A DNA stretch of 52,343 bases from Gemmatimonadota bacterium (lineage in GTDB: Bacteria; Gemmatimonadota; Gemmatimonadetes; Gemmatimonadales; GWC2-71-9). The position numbers and the translations under genes were made by a program. The stretch covers positions 1 through 52,343 of the forward strand of contig QHUJ01000128.1 of NCBI GenBank assembly GCA_003221895.1, written 5' to 3'. This document shows, one piece after another, positions 17,109-26,161 of the stretch. The notes under the pieces were generated by a model. The model saw nothing but the letters and a program-made list of their open reading frames with translations. It made no database searches and was not told the DNA's origin. Positions within the stretch are counted from its first letter, which is position 1. The number at the start of each line of letters is the position of its first letter.

Positions 17109-18679
17109 CGTGACAGACGACTCAGCTCGCGGACTCGCCAGAGCACGGTCCGGCGATAGTGCGCCGGTAACCCACTGAAAACCGCGGCGCCAAGGATCAG
17201 CACGAAAGTCGCGGCGACGCCCAGCACCCACACCGCCCAGTGGTCGACAATGAGGTATTGGCCGAAGTACGCGCACCCGGCGAAGACCAGCGTCAATACG
17301 ATCAACGGCCGGATGAACGTGGCCAGGCTCGGCGTGCTCGCGCTGTTGAGGCACGAATGGGCCAGCACTGGATACGCGATGCTCTGGGTCATGCGACCGG
17401 CGAACATCCCGATGCACAACCCGATCATGCCGAAACGCCACGTCAGCACTGACGCGAGCGCGATGGTGATGGCCGCGGTCGCCGCGGCCACGATGACGCG
17501 CCGGCGCGGCTGCAGGGTCGCGTCGATGATGAACGAGTCGCTGCGAATCAGCGCGGTCTGCGTCATGATGAGCACAATGAACAGGTTGATCAGCGGCCCG
17601 GCGTAATTCACCGAACCGACCCACATGGACAGAAACGACCGGTTCCACAAGAGGATCGTGCCACCAACGGACGCGGCGAACGCCCATGTTACCGCCAGCA
17701 GCTCGTAGCGGAGGCGAGCAGCCTTGTCCATCTGTTGCTTGCCGATGAGACCGCCGATCCCCGGCGTCGCCCCACCCGCCGCGAGCAGATGCACGTTGAT
17801 GGCCAGCCGGGCAGCGTGGCCCGTGAGCACATACGACGCCACGGCACCGGGGGAGACGAGGATGCCAAGGATAACGGCATCGCTCGCGAGCAGCAGCTTG
17901 GCGATGGCTTCGCCCCCGGAATACCAGGCCGATAGGCCGAGTAGCGAGCGCACATCGGCCTTGGTGGGCCGCGCGACGCCAAACCAGGGGATGTATTTCC
18001 GCACCACGTACCAGAAGGTCACGCCGAGCAAAACGCCGAACACGATCTGCGAGGCCGCGGCACCTGCGATCCCGAGTCCCACACCGATGGCGCCGGCCGT
18101 CATCGCTCCGCCGAGCACCTCGAGACCGGCCTGAAGACCCATCCGCTTGTAGCCCAGATTCATTCCCCGGAGCACCGACTCGGGGAGCGAGGCGAGGTTC
18201 GCAAACAGCAGGCTGACGACCAGCAAAGCGGCGGTGAGGCGGACGCTCGGCTGCACCGCGGGAGCCACCTGCGTGAGCTTCGGCGCGAGCCACACGACGA
18301 CGGCGCCCGCCGCCAGAATCACCGGAATAAAGAGCAGCCAGACCACGAGTGCGGCACCGATGTAGCGGCGCTTGGCCTCGTCGTCTTCACTGTCCTGGAG
18401 GTTGGATACGACCAGGCGCAGGGCCTGCGTCGGCCGCCCATCGCCGGCGGTGAGATAGCCCACGAGGCGGCCGAGCATCTCCCAGACGCCGTAGAGTGAG
18501 CGGCCCAGCCCAGCGACCAGGATCGGAATGACGATGAAGTTGATGGCGATTTTCGCGCCGTAGTCGAGCAACGAAGCCGCGACGTTCAGCCCGGCCCGTC
18601 GCGTCAGGCTCGCGCTGCCCGAGCGCCTGGCGGTCTGGGAGGGGGGGCGGACTGCCAACCCGGCGATCTCAGTTCCCAT
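17105..18679 (-). CDS. Wzx-type oligosaccharide flippase
   Basis: A 524-residue polytopic membrane protein (about 12-14 spans) of the polysaccharide-transporter branch of the MOP superfamily. It would flip undecaprenyl-diphosphate-linked repeat units across the inner membrane. It begins after a hydrophilic tail with NVAASLLDYGAKIAINFIVIPILVAGLGRSLYGVWEML, typical of the first two helices. A paralogue with the same opening pattern (YALEYGAKTVVGLIVTPILVSHLG) is encoded at 30998-32545. Its start overlaps the upstream kinase gene by 11 bp and its end overlaps the ligase/polymerase gene, which supports a dedicated flippase-ligase pair. Confidence 0.9.
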   Translation of the reverse strand: MGTEIAGLAVRPPSQTARRSGSASLTRRAGLNVAASLLDYGAKIAINFIVIPILVAGLGRSLYGVWEMLGRLVGYLTAGDGRPTQALRLVVSNLQDSEDDEAKRRYIGAALVVWLLFIPVILAAGAVVVWLAPKLTQVAPAVQPSVRLTAALLVVSLLFANLASLPESVLRGMNLGYKRMGLQAGLEVLGGAMTAGAIGVGLGIAGAAASQIVFGVLLGVTFWYVVRKYIPWFGVARPTKADVRSLLGLSAWYSGGEAIAKLLLASDAVILGILVSPGAVASYVLTGHAARLAINVHLLAAGGATPGIGGLIGKQQMDKAARLRYELLAVTWAFAASVGGTILLWNRSFLSMWVGSVNYAGPLINLFIVLIMTQTALIRSDSFIIDATLQPRRRVIVAAATAAITIALASVLTWRFGMIGLCIGMFAGRMTQSIAYPVLAHSCLNSASTPSLATFIRPLIVLTLVFAGCAYFGQYLIVDHWAVWVLGVAATFVLILGAAVFSGLPAHYRRTVLWRVRELSRLSR

Positions 18680-19319
18680 TGGCTTCGATCAGATCGAGAA
18701 CGCGGGTCGACACGCGTTCGGGCGTGTCTCCGTCGCTGCTCAGCGAGACCACCCGGACATGGTTCTCGGCGGTGAGAGCGGAGATGACCCCCGCGTAGGC
18801 TTCCCGGTAGGTGGCGCTGAAGGTCGCAATCTCCGCGTCGGTCTTATGCTTCATCGGATGCGGCTTGGCGCGCTCGCGGACTCGGCTTGCCAGGACGGCG
18901 TCGGGGGCGTCAAGCAGCACGACGACATCGAGCGCGCGCGCCCATTCCCGGGCGGTGTCGCGCCACCACGCCGCCATCGCGGCATTGCGCAGGCGATCGC
19001 GGCCATACACCTGGAGCCAGGCGAGGGCGAATACGGGGCCTTCATCGAGGAGTACGAGCCGTGTCCCGGCCGCGCGCTGGCGCTGGAGCAGCCGATGCAG
19101 TGTCCGGAGCCGGATGATGTGCCGCAGGTCTTCCCACGGGAGCGACCGGGTGCGGATGCAGAGCGCCACGAGCGCGGGGATCGATTGGAGGGCGCCGATC
19201 ACCCACCACACGCGCGGCAGTCTGAAGATGCTGGCCCGCGTCGCGCCCGGCTGTTGCGAGAGGCGCTCGGTCAGACTGCTCTTGCCGGCGCCGGCAGGAC
19301 CAACGACCTCTGCAACCAT
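18669..19319 (-). CDS. P-loop kinase, thymidylate-kinase-like
   Basis: A 216-residue nucleotide-binding protein with Walker A GPAGAGKSS (7-15) and an acidic VVLLDAPDAVLASRVRER in the C-terminal half, as in thymidylate/adenylate-kinase-type folds. The ATG at 19319 starts 2 bp after the stop of the nucleotidyltransferase-kinase gene; the frame upstream of it lies antiparallel to real coding sense and has no kinase features. It is one of three kinase-like domains in this half of the locus. Being squeezed between a flippase and a nucleotidyltransferase-kinase, it more likely modifies a glycan intermediate than makes dTDP, but the substrate is unknown. Confidence 0.78.
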   Translation of the reverse strand: MVAEVVGPAGAGKSSLTERLSQQPGATRASIFRLPRVWWVIGALQSIPALVALCIRTRSLPWEDLRHIIRLRTLHRLLQRQRAAGTRLVLLDEGPVFALAWLQVYGRDRLRNAAMAAWWRDTAREWARALDVVVLLDAPDAVLASRVRERAKPHPMKHKTDAEIATFSATYREAYAGVISALTAENHVRVVSLSSDGDTPERVSTRVLDLIEANGN

Positions 19320-19321
19320 GG

Positions 19322-20788
19322 CTACAGCTCCGCCCAGATGATCGTCTTGAGGTCCGCGATCACCTCCGCCAGGGGCCGGCCGGCGTCGACGAAGCGGGCG
19401 CCGCTGCCGGACCAATCGGCGGCGCTGATCGACATGTTCCGGGCGCGCACGTAGTCCGCCGGCTCGGTCGTCTTGCGCCGCACCGCCAGCTCGGGATCGA
19501 TCCGCAGCACGATCAGCACGTCGGGCGCGAGGATGTCCTGGTAGTACCGCTGCTCGCGTCGCATGAGCCAGCGGCCGAGCGCATTCCTGGACAGGCGTTC
19601 GGCGTATGGGTCGAGCCTTGGCCCGGCGAGCTCGTAGTTCTGTGGCATCGGATAGCGCTCGCACAGCGCAATACCCCCTGCAAGCGCAAAGCGGCGCGCG
19701 GCCAGGTACAGGCGGTGGCGATCGCGGGCCGTGCACAGCTCGCGCACGCACTGGAGGTATCCGGGGAACTCCCTTGGATCGTCCGGCTCATTCTTGAATC
19801 TCCGCCAGATCTTCAGCAGCCCGCCGACGAGCAGCGTAAGCACCGACCGGGGCGGGCGACCGAGATGCGCCGTCATGACATCGAGGTCGCCCCCGAGCCA
19901 GGCAGCGAGCTCCTGCGTGCAGGTGGACTTGCCGGAGCCGTCGCCGCCGAGCAGCGCAATTACGGTGCCGCCGTGCGCCAACCGCTTCTTCGCCGGTGCG
20001 GCCCCGAGCCGTCCGCCGAGTGTCAGCAGCGAGCGAACCTTAAGCATGACCTTCAGCGCGGTCGGCGCTCGCTTGGCATGGGATTGCAGGTTGCGGTGCA
20101 GCTGTCGGCGCAGAGTCACGCGACCCCACCGGGAGTATCCGGGCCGCAGCGACGCGAGACATTCGTCCACGAAGAGCATCGATATCGTGGGGAGATGCTG
20201 TGCCAGGACGTCGGCCAGCCGGTGCAACTCGGCCTGCTTGAGCAGCGCATCCAGTTCTCCTTGGATTGCCTTGAGCCACTTCGGCTCGCCACCCAGCACA
20301 TCCCGCCAGCGATGCCGCTGCACCATCCGAATCGCAAAAATCAGCAGCTCGAACTCGGGTGCCGGCGTACGGAAGACGTTGCGATGCGTCGTCGATTGGA
20401 GCAGCGCCCGCTCGAGCGGCAGGCGATAGATCGTCGTCCAGAACCCACCGGTCAGTAGTTGGTAGTGGACGTGGATGTGAATCAGGCGCCCGGTCGCGGG
20501 GTCCAGCCCGAAACAGCTCTCCATGCCTGCGACCCGGGATGCCGGGGGTGGTGTCGCGCGGCGAAAGCCCAGCTCCTCGAGCACGGCCGTGAAAAGCGGC
20601 TCGGTCGTGCGGTCGACCAACAGGTCGATGTCCCCTTCGCCCGACATCCAGCGCTTCTTCTTCCAGTTGCCCTTCCACTGGCAGCAGTAATTGACGTTGC
20701 GCCGCTCGAGCGCATCTCCCAGCTCGAGCACCAGAGAGCGGGGGGCTATGTCGAGACGAGGAGGCGATTCGACCGGGATATCGGGCAC
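19322..20788 (-). CDS. Nucleotidyltransferase-kinase fusion
   Basis: A 488-residue two-domain protein. The N-terminal half has the nucleotidyltransferase motif GEGDIDLLVDR (50-60) and a histidine-rich HIHVHY strand (about 104-109). The C-terminal half is a thymidylate-kinase-like P-loop protein with GGDGSGKST (281-289) and the acidic LIVLRIDPELAVRRKTTE near the end. I chose the GTG at 20788, which has GGGAGA 6 bp upstream; an upstream ATG at 20866 would lie inside the previous gene. The substrate is unknown. The combination suggests transfer of a nucleotide or phosphate to a sugar or lipid, followed or preceded by phosphorylation. Confidence 0.78.
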   Translation of the reverse strand: MPDIPVESPPRLDIAPRSLVLELGDALERRNVNYCCQWKGNWKKKRWMSGEGDIDLLVDRTTEPLFTAVLEELGFRRATPPPASRVAGMESCFGLDPATGRLIHIHVHYQLLTGGFWTTIYRLPLERALLQSTTHRNVFRTPAPEFELLIFAIRMVQRHRWRDVLGGEPKWLKAIQGELDALLKQAELHRLADVLAQHLPTISMLFVDECLASLRPGYSRWGRVTLRRQLHRNLQSHAKRAPTALKVMLKVRSLLTLGGRLGAAPAKKRLAHGGTVIALLGGDGSGKSTCTQELAAWLGGDLDVMTAHLGRPPRSVLTLLVGGLLKIWRRFKNEPDDPREFPGYLQCVRELCTARDRHRLYLAARRFALAGGIALCERYPMPQNYELAGPRLDPYAERLSRNALGRWLMRREQRYYQDILAPDVLIVLRIDPELAVRRKTTEPADYVRARNMSISAADWSGSGARFVDAGRPLAEVIADLKTIIWAEL

Positions 20789-20802
20789 GTGCTTTCTCCC
20801 GG

Positions 20803-23800
20803 TCAGTGGCACGTCCCACTGCCTGCGTCCGTCGCTGTCTGTCCTGCCACCGGGATGAACTGCCACGAGTAGCCGGCATCCGCGAGCGACAGTTTCAGCA
20901 CCCCGTACACGCCGCTGATCCGGACCTCACTGTTCGCGGTGATCAGCGTGCTGGGACCGTCTAGTCCCTCGCCGCCCGTGCCGACGATGAACTCGCGCAG
21001 CCCGTTCGCATCGGCCACGCCCGCCGACGTCTGTGGGGCGAACCGCTCGTAGTCGCGCATCTGTGCGTTGACGATGATCTCGGCATGGGCTGCGTAGAGG
21101 TCATCCCAGAACGGCTTCACGGTGTTATTCGGGTAGAACGTGCTCGAGGTGGTCGAGTAGAACCGCGGGTGGTGCCAGACCGCGAGTACGCACTGCTTCG
21201 CCGTGGCGGCGAGGTCGTTGCGGAGCCACGTCTCCTGGGGTGATCCCACGGCGGTGGAGACGAATGCGTTATTGCTGTTCAGCATGAGGATGTGCCACGC
21301 ACCCAGGTCGAAGCTGTAGTACCCCCGAGTGGGGTCACCGGCCACCGCCCCGTAGTAGCCGAAGTAGCCGGCCGCCGTGGCGCTCGAGTCGTAGTCGTGC
21401 TTTCCCGGCACCGGGTAGGTGCGCGCTTTGTATCGCCCCCACGTCGGATCGTAGCAGGTCTGGTACGCGGTCAGCGTTCCCTCGTATTCTCCGCCGGCGG
21501 AGAATACGGTGCCCTGCACGGTGTCGAGGATTGCGGCGGTGGCGTCGTCGCCCGTGCGAGTGCAACGCGAGATATTGCCCGCGCCCACGAGTGTGGCGGC
21601 GACCACCGGCGGCGTGATCGTCATCGTTGCCGTGCCGCTGCCCGCACCGCCATCCTTGTCCGTGACGGTGACGGTCACGAGCGCCGTCCCTGCGGCGGTG
21701 TAGCTGTGACTCGCCTGGATCGGAGCGGCCGCAGTACTCTTCGTGCCCGTCGTCGGGCCCGTCCCATCGCCCCAGTCGATGGAGTAGGAGAACGTGGCGT
21801 CGTTAATGCCCGGGTCACTGAACGTCGCGTTGACCGTCAGCGGCAGGCCCGCCATCACGGTTTGATTGGCGCCGGCGTTCACCGTGGGTGCGACGTTGGC
21901 GATCGTCGCCGTCGTGCTGACGGGCGCGCTCGACGCACCGTGCGTGTCGGTGACGGTCAGCGTCACGACGAATGTGCCATTGTCGACATACGTGTGGCTC
22001 GGCGCGACGCCGCTGCCCGTCGTGCCGTCGCCGAACGTCCAGGCGTAGGTGAGCGCGTCACCGTCGGGGTCCGAGGAGCCGGCGCCGTTGAAGGTGACGG
22101 GGCTGCCCTCGCTCCCCGTGTAAGGTCCACCGGCGGCCGCGGTCGGCGCATTGTTGGCGGCCGCCACCGTCACGGTCGCCGAGGCCGAGCCGGCGCCTCC
22201 ATCCTTGTCCGTCGAAGTCACCGTCACACTCCTCGTGCCGGCGCTCGCGTAGGTGTGCGCGGCCGTGATCGGAGTGCTCTGGCTCGCGACGCTGCCACTC
22301 GTCACGATCGAGCTGTCCCCCCAGTCGATCGTGTAGGACCAGGGACCATCGCCCGTTCCCGCATCGCTGAACGTGGCGGTGAAGCTGAAGCTCGCGCCCA
22401 CACTTGCCGACTGCGCTGCCGCCGTCACCACGGGCGTTGCATTGGCGATCGTGATCGTCTGCGTCACGGGCGCCCCGGCGAGCCCGCGCACATCCGTCAC
22501 GGTCAGCGTGACGGTATAGGTCCCGTTGTCGGTGTAGGTGTGGCTCGGTGTGATGCCGCTGCCGCTCGTGCCATCCCCGAAGGTCCAGGCGTAGTTCAGC
22601 CCGTCGCCATCGGGGTCGGACGATCCGCTGCCATTGAACGTCACAGCGCTGCCTTCGGTACCGGTTGCGGGGCCGTTGAGTACGGCGACGGGCGGGTGGT
22701 TGACGGCCGATGCCGCGTCATGGCACAGACCGCTCCCCGCGTCCATGAATGTCGAGCCCGCCACGGGAATGAATTGCCATGTGTAGGAGCCGTCATTGAG
22801 CGTCAGCTTCACGACGCCCCACGTGTGCGTGTTGATGACTTCGCTGTTGGGAACCCGCGGCGGGCTGCCGCCGTCGAGGCCGGTGCCGCCCGTGCCCACG
22901 ATGAACGCGCGAATGCCGTACAGCGTGTCGAGGACCTGAGCCGGCGTCTCGGGCGCGATACGCTCGTAGCTGTGCTTGTGCCCGTTGAGGACCACGTCCA
23001 CGCCGTACTTGTACAGCGTGTCCCACAGCGTCTGATACTTGGGGTTACTGGTGATTGCCACTCCCGAGACGAAGCGGGGCGCGTGCCAGTAGGCGAGGGT
23101 GCACCGCCCGCTGTGCAGCGCGAGGTCGTTGCGGAGCCACTGCACTTGCTGCGAGGCCGGCGTGATATCGAGCTCGCCATTCAGTGCGATGACGTGCCAG
23201 GTGCCGAGGTCGTAGCTGTAATAGCCTTTCGTCGGATCTCCAGCAGCGGCACCGAAGTAGCCGAAGTAGCCGCTGGCGCCCGAGATCATATACTCGTGAT
23301 TACCGACCACGGGCTTGGTGCGGGTCTTGTGGCGGCCCCAAGTCGGCTGGTAATAGTTCGCAAAGTCGCTGCTCGATCCGTTCTGATAGGCGTTGTCGCC
23401 GAGCGTGAAAACGGTGCCCTGAATGCCGTCGAGCAGGTTGGCGGTGAGGGAGTCACCGGGGTACGCGCCGTCGGCGATATCGCCAGCGCCCACGAGCACG
23501 GCACCACTGGTCGGCGCCTGCGTCACGGCGAGCGAATCCGATCCCGACATCCCGAACGCGTTGGTGACGGTCACGCGTGCACTGTCCGGCAGCGTCGCAT
23601 AGACGTGGGACGCGACGACTGGTGTTACGGTCGTCTTGGTTCCGGTCGTCGAAGTCCCGTCGCCCCAGGTGATCACGTAGTTCCAAGGCGCGTCGTTCGG
23701 CCCAGGATCGGTGAAGCTGATGGTCACGCTGACGGTGTCGCCCGCATTCGCCGCCTTGTCCGGCCCCGCGTCCGCGGTGGGCGTCATCGGTCCCTGGCCC

Positions 23801-24762
23801 CAGCACGCCCCGGTTCCCGCGTCGCTCGCCGATTGTCCCGCGACCGGCACGAATTGCCACGCATAGCTGCCCTGACTCAGCGTAAGAGCGAGAACGCCGT
23901 ACACGTTGGGGATCTGCACTTCACTGTTCGGAATAATCAACGTGTTGGGGCCGTCGAGTCCTTCACCGCCGGTCCCGACGGTGATCTGGCGGATGCCGTT
24001 CACCGGATCTGCCACGCCGGCGCTGGTCTGCGGCGCGAACCGCTCATACCCGCGCATGTGCGCGTTCAGGATAAGCGTCGCGTGGGCAGCGATGAGGTCG
24101 TCCCAGAACGGCTTCACCGACGACGACGGTGAAAACGAGCTGGCGGTCGTCGAGTAGAACCGGGGGTTATGCCACATCGCCAACACGCACGGTTTCGTGT
24201 TCGCGGCGAGATCGGCCCGGAGCCAGGTCTCCTGCGGTGATCCAACGGCGGCCGGGACTTTGGTGTAATTGCTGTTGAGGACGATGATGTGCCAGTAGTT
24301 GCCGATGTCGTAACTGTAATAGCCACCTGGCGCGGTGCCCGCTGCCGCGCCGAAATACGCGAAGTAACCCGCCGCGGTCGCACTCGAGTCGTACTCGTGA
24401 TTCCCGGTAGCCGGATAGGTCCGCGCCTTATGACGGCCCCAGCTCGCGTTGTAGCAGGTGAAATTGGCAGCCGTGCCGTTCGGGTAGGCGTTGTCGCCGA
24501 GTGTGAAGACCGTACCGGAGATCCCGTCGAGCAGGTTCGCCGTGGCCTCGTCGTTCGTGCGATCGCACCGCGCGATGTTTCCCGCTCCTACCAGCGAGAC
24601 CGTGCTGGCGTTGAACTGGAAGCTCGGGCGTGGACCCGTCCCGACTTCTGTCGGGGCGGGCGGTCCTTGATCGCCGTGACACATCGTCAACAGCAATGAC
24701 GCAATTACAACGAATACCGATGTAAGCCGCCCGGAGGGCGGCGCAGGGATGTGCCGTGGCAT
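20803..24762 (-). CDS. Lipoprotein with three metallophosphoesterase modules and PKD domains
   Basis: A 1,319-residue exported lipoprotein (lipobox LLTMC, Cys28). It is built as metallophosphoesterase 1 (about 57-335), one PKD-like domain, metallophosphoesterase 2 (about 422-682), four PKD-type Ig domains with YAWTFGDGT cores, and metallophosphoesterase 3 (about 1056-1319). Module 2 keeps all purple-acid-phosphatase-like metal motifs: GAGD, GDNAY, GNHEY, WHAPR, GHKHSYER. Module 1 has GAGN and AHMRGYER. Module 3 has GAGN, AGGEYE, GKHDY and AQMRDYER and is probably inactive. The ATG at 24762 was chosen for its signal peptide and an AGGG about 9 bp upstream. It heads the operon with the flippase and ligase. 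Confidence 0.88.
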   Translation of the reverse strand: MPRHIPAPPSGRLTSVFVVIASLLLTMCHGDQGPPAPTEVGTGPRPSFQFNASTVSLVGAGNIARCDRTNDEATANLLDGISGTVFTLGDNAYPNGTAANFTCYNASWGRHKARTYPATGNHEYDSSATAAGYFAYFGAAAGTAPGGYYSYDIGNYWHIIVLNSNYTKVPAAVGSPQETWLRADLAANTKPCVLAMWHNPRFYSTTASSFSPSSSVKPFWDDLIAAHATLILNAHMRGYERFAPQTSAGVADPVNGIRQITVGTGGEGLDGPNTLIIPNSEVQIPNVYGVLALTLSQGSYAWQFVPVAGQSASDAGTGACWGQGPMTPTADAGPDKAANAGDTVSVTISFTDPGPNDAPWNYVITWGDGTSTTGTKTTVTPVVASHVYATLPDSARVTVTNAFGMSGSDSLAVTQAPTSGAVLVGAGDIADGAYPGDSLTANLLDGIQGTVFTLGDNAYQNGSSSDFANYYQPTWGRHKTRTKPVVGNHEYMISGASGYFGYFGAAAGDPTKGYYSYDLGTWHVIALNGELDITPASQQVQWLRNDLALHSGRCTLAYWHAPRFVSGVAITSNPKYQTLWDTLYKYGVDVVLNGHKHSYERIAPETPAQVLDTLYGIRAFIVGTGGTGLDGGSPPRVPNSEVINTHTWGVVKLTLNDGSYTWQFIPVAGSTFMDAGSGLCHDAASAVNHPPVAVLNGPATGTEGSAVTFNGSGSSDPDGDGLNYAWTFGDGTSGSGITPSHTYTDNGTYTVTLTVTDVRGLAGAPVTQTITIANATPVVTAAAQSASVGASFSFTATFSDAGTGDGPWSYTIDWGDSSIVTSGSVASQSTPITAAHTYASAGTRSVTVTSTDKDGGAGSASATVTVAAANNAPTAAAGGPYTGSEGSPVTFNGAGSSDPDGDALTYAWTFGDGTTGSGVAPSHTYVDNGTFVVTLTVTDTHGASSAPVSTTATIANVAPTVNAGANQTVMAGLPLTVNATFSDPGINDATFSYSIDWGDGTGPTTGTKSTAAAPIQASHSYTAAGTALVTVTVTDKDGGAGSGTATMTITPPVVAATLVGAGNISRCTRTGDDATAAILDTVQGTVFSAGGEYEGTLTAYQTCYDPTWGRYKARTYPVPGKHDYDSSATAAGYFGYYGAVAGDPTRGYYSFDLGAWHILMLNSNNAFVSTAVGSPQETWLRNDLAATAKQCVLAVWHHPRFYSTTSSTFYPNNTVKPFWDDLYAAHAEIIVNAQMRDYERFAPQTSAGVADANGLREFIVGTGGEGLDGPSTLITANSEVRISGVYGVLKLSLADAGYSWQFIPVAGQTATDAGSGTCH

Positions 24763-24861
24763 GCCGGTAGAGCCCTGCATGCAGCATGCGCGCAACACCT
24801 GTCCGAAACCTCATGTGCGGCATGGCGTTGCGCAAAGCGACGGGAGCCGCCAGCGGCCCGG

Positions 24862-24879
24862 TGTCGCAGCTGTCTTACA
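24862..24879 (-). promoter_or_regulatory. Activator-type dyad, site C
   Basis: TGTCGC-AGCTGT-CTTACA followed by GCTACGCG, the same layout and flank as sites A, B and E. It lies 100 bp upstream of the triple-metallophosphoesterase operon, in the gap after the neighbouring gene's stop. No correctly spaced -24/-12 pair was found, although a GG on the minus strand lies 63 bp away. Confidence 0.6.
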
Positions 24880-24916
24880 GCTACGCGGTTGGCCTGTTAC
24901 GGCAGGCTGGACCCCA

Positions 24917-26134
24917 TCAGTGACACGAGGCCGTCCCGGAATCGTGGAATTCGTGGTGCACCGGGGGCAATGTCTCGAGGAACTCCCAGTGATACGAGTC
25001 GGCGAACAGGGTGAGCTTGAGCGCGCCGTGCTCCATGGCCCCGACCTCGCTGTTGCCGACGCCGACCTTCGCCGCATCGAGCGAGTCGTAGCCACCCCCT
25101 CCCGTGCCGGCGACGAATTCACGGATTCCGCGTGCGCGGTCGAGTGTGCCGTCCGGCTTCTGGGGGGCGAACCGCTCGTAGTTGTGCTCGTGTCCAACGA
25201 GGATCACATCGGCGTTGGCATCGTACAGTGCCTGCCAGAACGGTTGCTGCAAGGTGTCGCTGCCGTGCGCTGTGCCCGAGCTGAAGCGCGGATGGTGCCA
25301 CATGGCCAGTGTGCACGGCGCCGGATGCGCGGCGAGGTCCTTGCGCAGCCAGTCGAGCTGCTTGTCGCGACTGAGCGCTCGGCCCGCAGCCACGGATTCC
25401 TCGAAGCTCGAATTCAAAACGATGATGTGCCAGGAGCCCAGGCCATAGCTGTAGATGCCCATGGGCTGGGTGCCCGCGGCGACCCCGAAGTACGCGAAGT
25501 AGCCGTCGGCCGTCGTGTCGTGATGGTACTCCTGGAACTCGTGGTTGCCGGACGTGGGATGCGTCCGCTTCTTGAAGCTGCCCCAGGTCGGGGCGTAGCA
25601 GTTCGCGTAGTCGGTCGCGGTGGCGTTGGGATACGCGTTATCGCCCAGCGTGAACACGGTGCCAGGAATCGTGTCGATCAGCGCGGCGACCCGTTGCGAG
25701 TGCGGCAGGCCACACGCTCCGATGTCGCCAGCGCCGATCAATACCTGGGGTGTGCCCGCGGGTTCCACGATGACGGTGGCGGTGTCGTTGGCCGTGGCCC
25801 CGGTGGACGCGCGACCCGTGAGGCTCACCGCGTACTGCCCGACCGCCGCGTAGGCGTGGCTGGTCGAGATCATCCCGTCGGAGCCGGCACTGCCGCTGTC
25901 GGCGGAGCCGTCACCCCACGTGAGCGTCCAGCGATACGAACTGCCGTTCGCACCTCGCGGGGCGACGCGCGCGGTGACCGAGACCGCCGTGCCGGGGGAC
26001 GTGCGCATGTCGACGCCCACGTCGACCGACGGAGCGGGGGGAGGTGGAGGAGGGCCGTCGCTCGCCTTGCACGTGGCGGCCCACACCGCCACCGTGGCCA
26101 CGACCGCCAACATCCCTACGCGTGCGTATCGCAT
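24917..26134 (-). CDS. Metallophosphoesterase lipoprotein
   Basis: A 405-residue lipoprotein: signal peptide ending WAATC (Cys22), a proline-rich linker, one PKD-like Ig domain (about 30-125), and one intact metallophosphoesterase (about 135-405). The metal motifs are GAGD, GDNAY, GNHEF, WHHPR and GHEHNYERF, as in purple-acid-phosphatase-like enzymes. It is the single-domain relative of the three modules next door, and it shows that the motif losses there are real. The ATG at 26134 has AAAGGA 4 bp upstream and was preferred to the ATG at 26155. It lies 27 bp after the methyltransferase gene and is probably co-transcribed with it. Confidence 0.88.
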   Translation of the reverse strand: MRYARVGMLAVVATVAVWAATCKASDGPPPPPPAPSVDVGVDMRTSPGTAVSVTARVAPRGANGSSYRWTLTWGDGSADSGSAGSDGMISTSHAYAAVGQYAVSLTGRASTGATANDTATVIVEPAGTPQVLIGAGDIGACGLPHSQRVAALIDTIPGTVFTLGDNAYPNATATDYANCYAPTWGSFKKRTHPTSGNHEFQEYHHDTTADGYFAYFGVAAGTQPMGIYSYGLGSWHIIVLNSSFEESVAAGRALSRDKQLDWLRKDLAAHPAPCTLAMWHHPRFSSGTAHGSDTLQQPFWQALYDANADVILVGHEHNYERFAPQKPDGTLDRARGIREFVAGTGGGGYDSLDAAKVGVGNSEVGAMEHGALKLTLFADSYHWEFLETLPPVHHEFHDSGTASCH

Positions 26135-26161
26135 GTCGTCCTTTCGGGGGTCCATCCAAGC

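Noticed and set aside
17109-18293. Long upstream extension of the O-antigen ligase frame
   Set aside because: It runs out of phase through the flippase gene, is Arg/Ala-rich with no membrane pattern, and the ATGA overlap at 17105-17108 gives a natural start.
21292-24132. Large rightward open frame opposite the triple-phosphoesterase gene
   Set aside because: Arg/Val-rich composition without any domain; it is an antisense shadow of high-GC codon use. The same holds for rightward frames at 33807-35387, 37960-39750 and 24749-26602.
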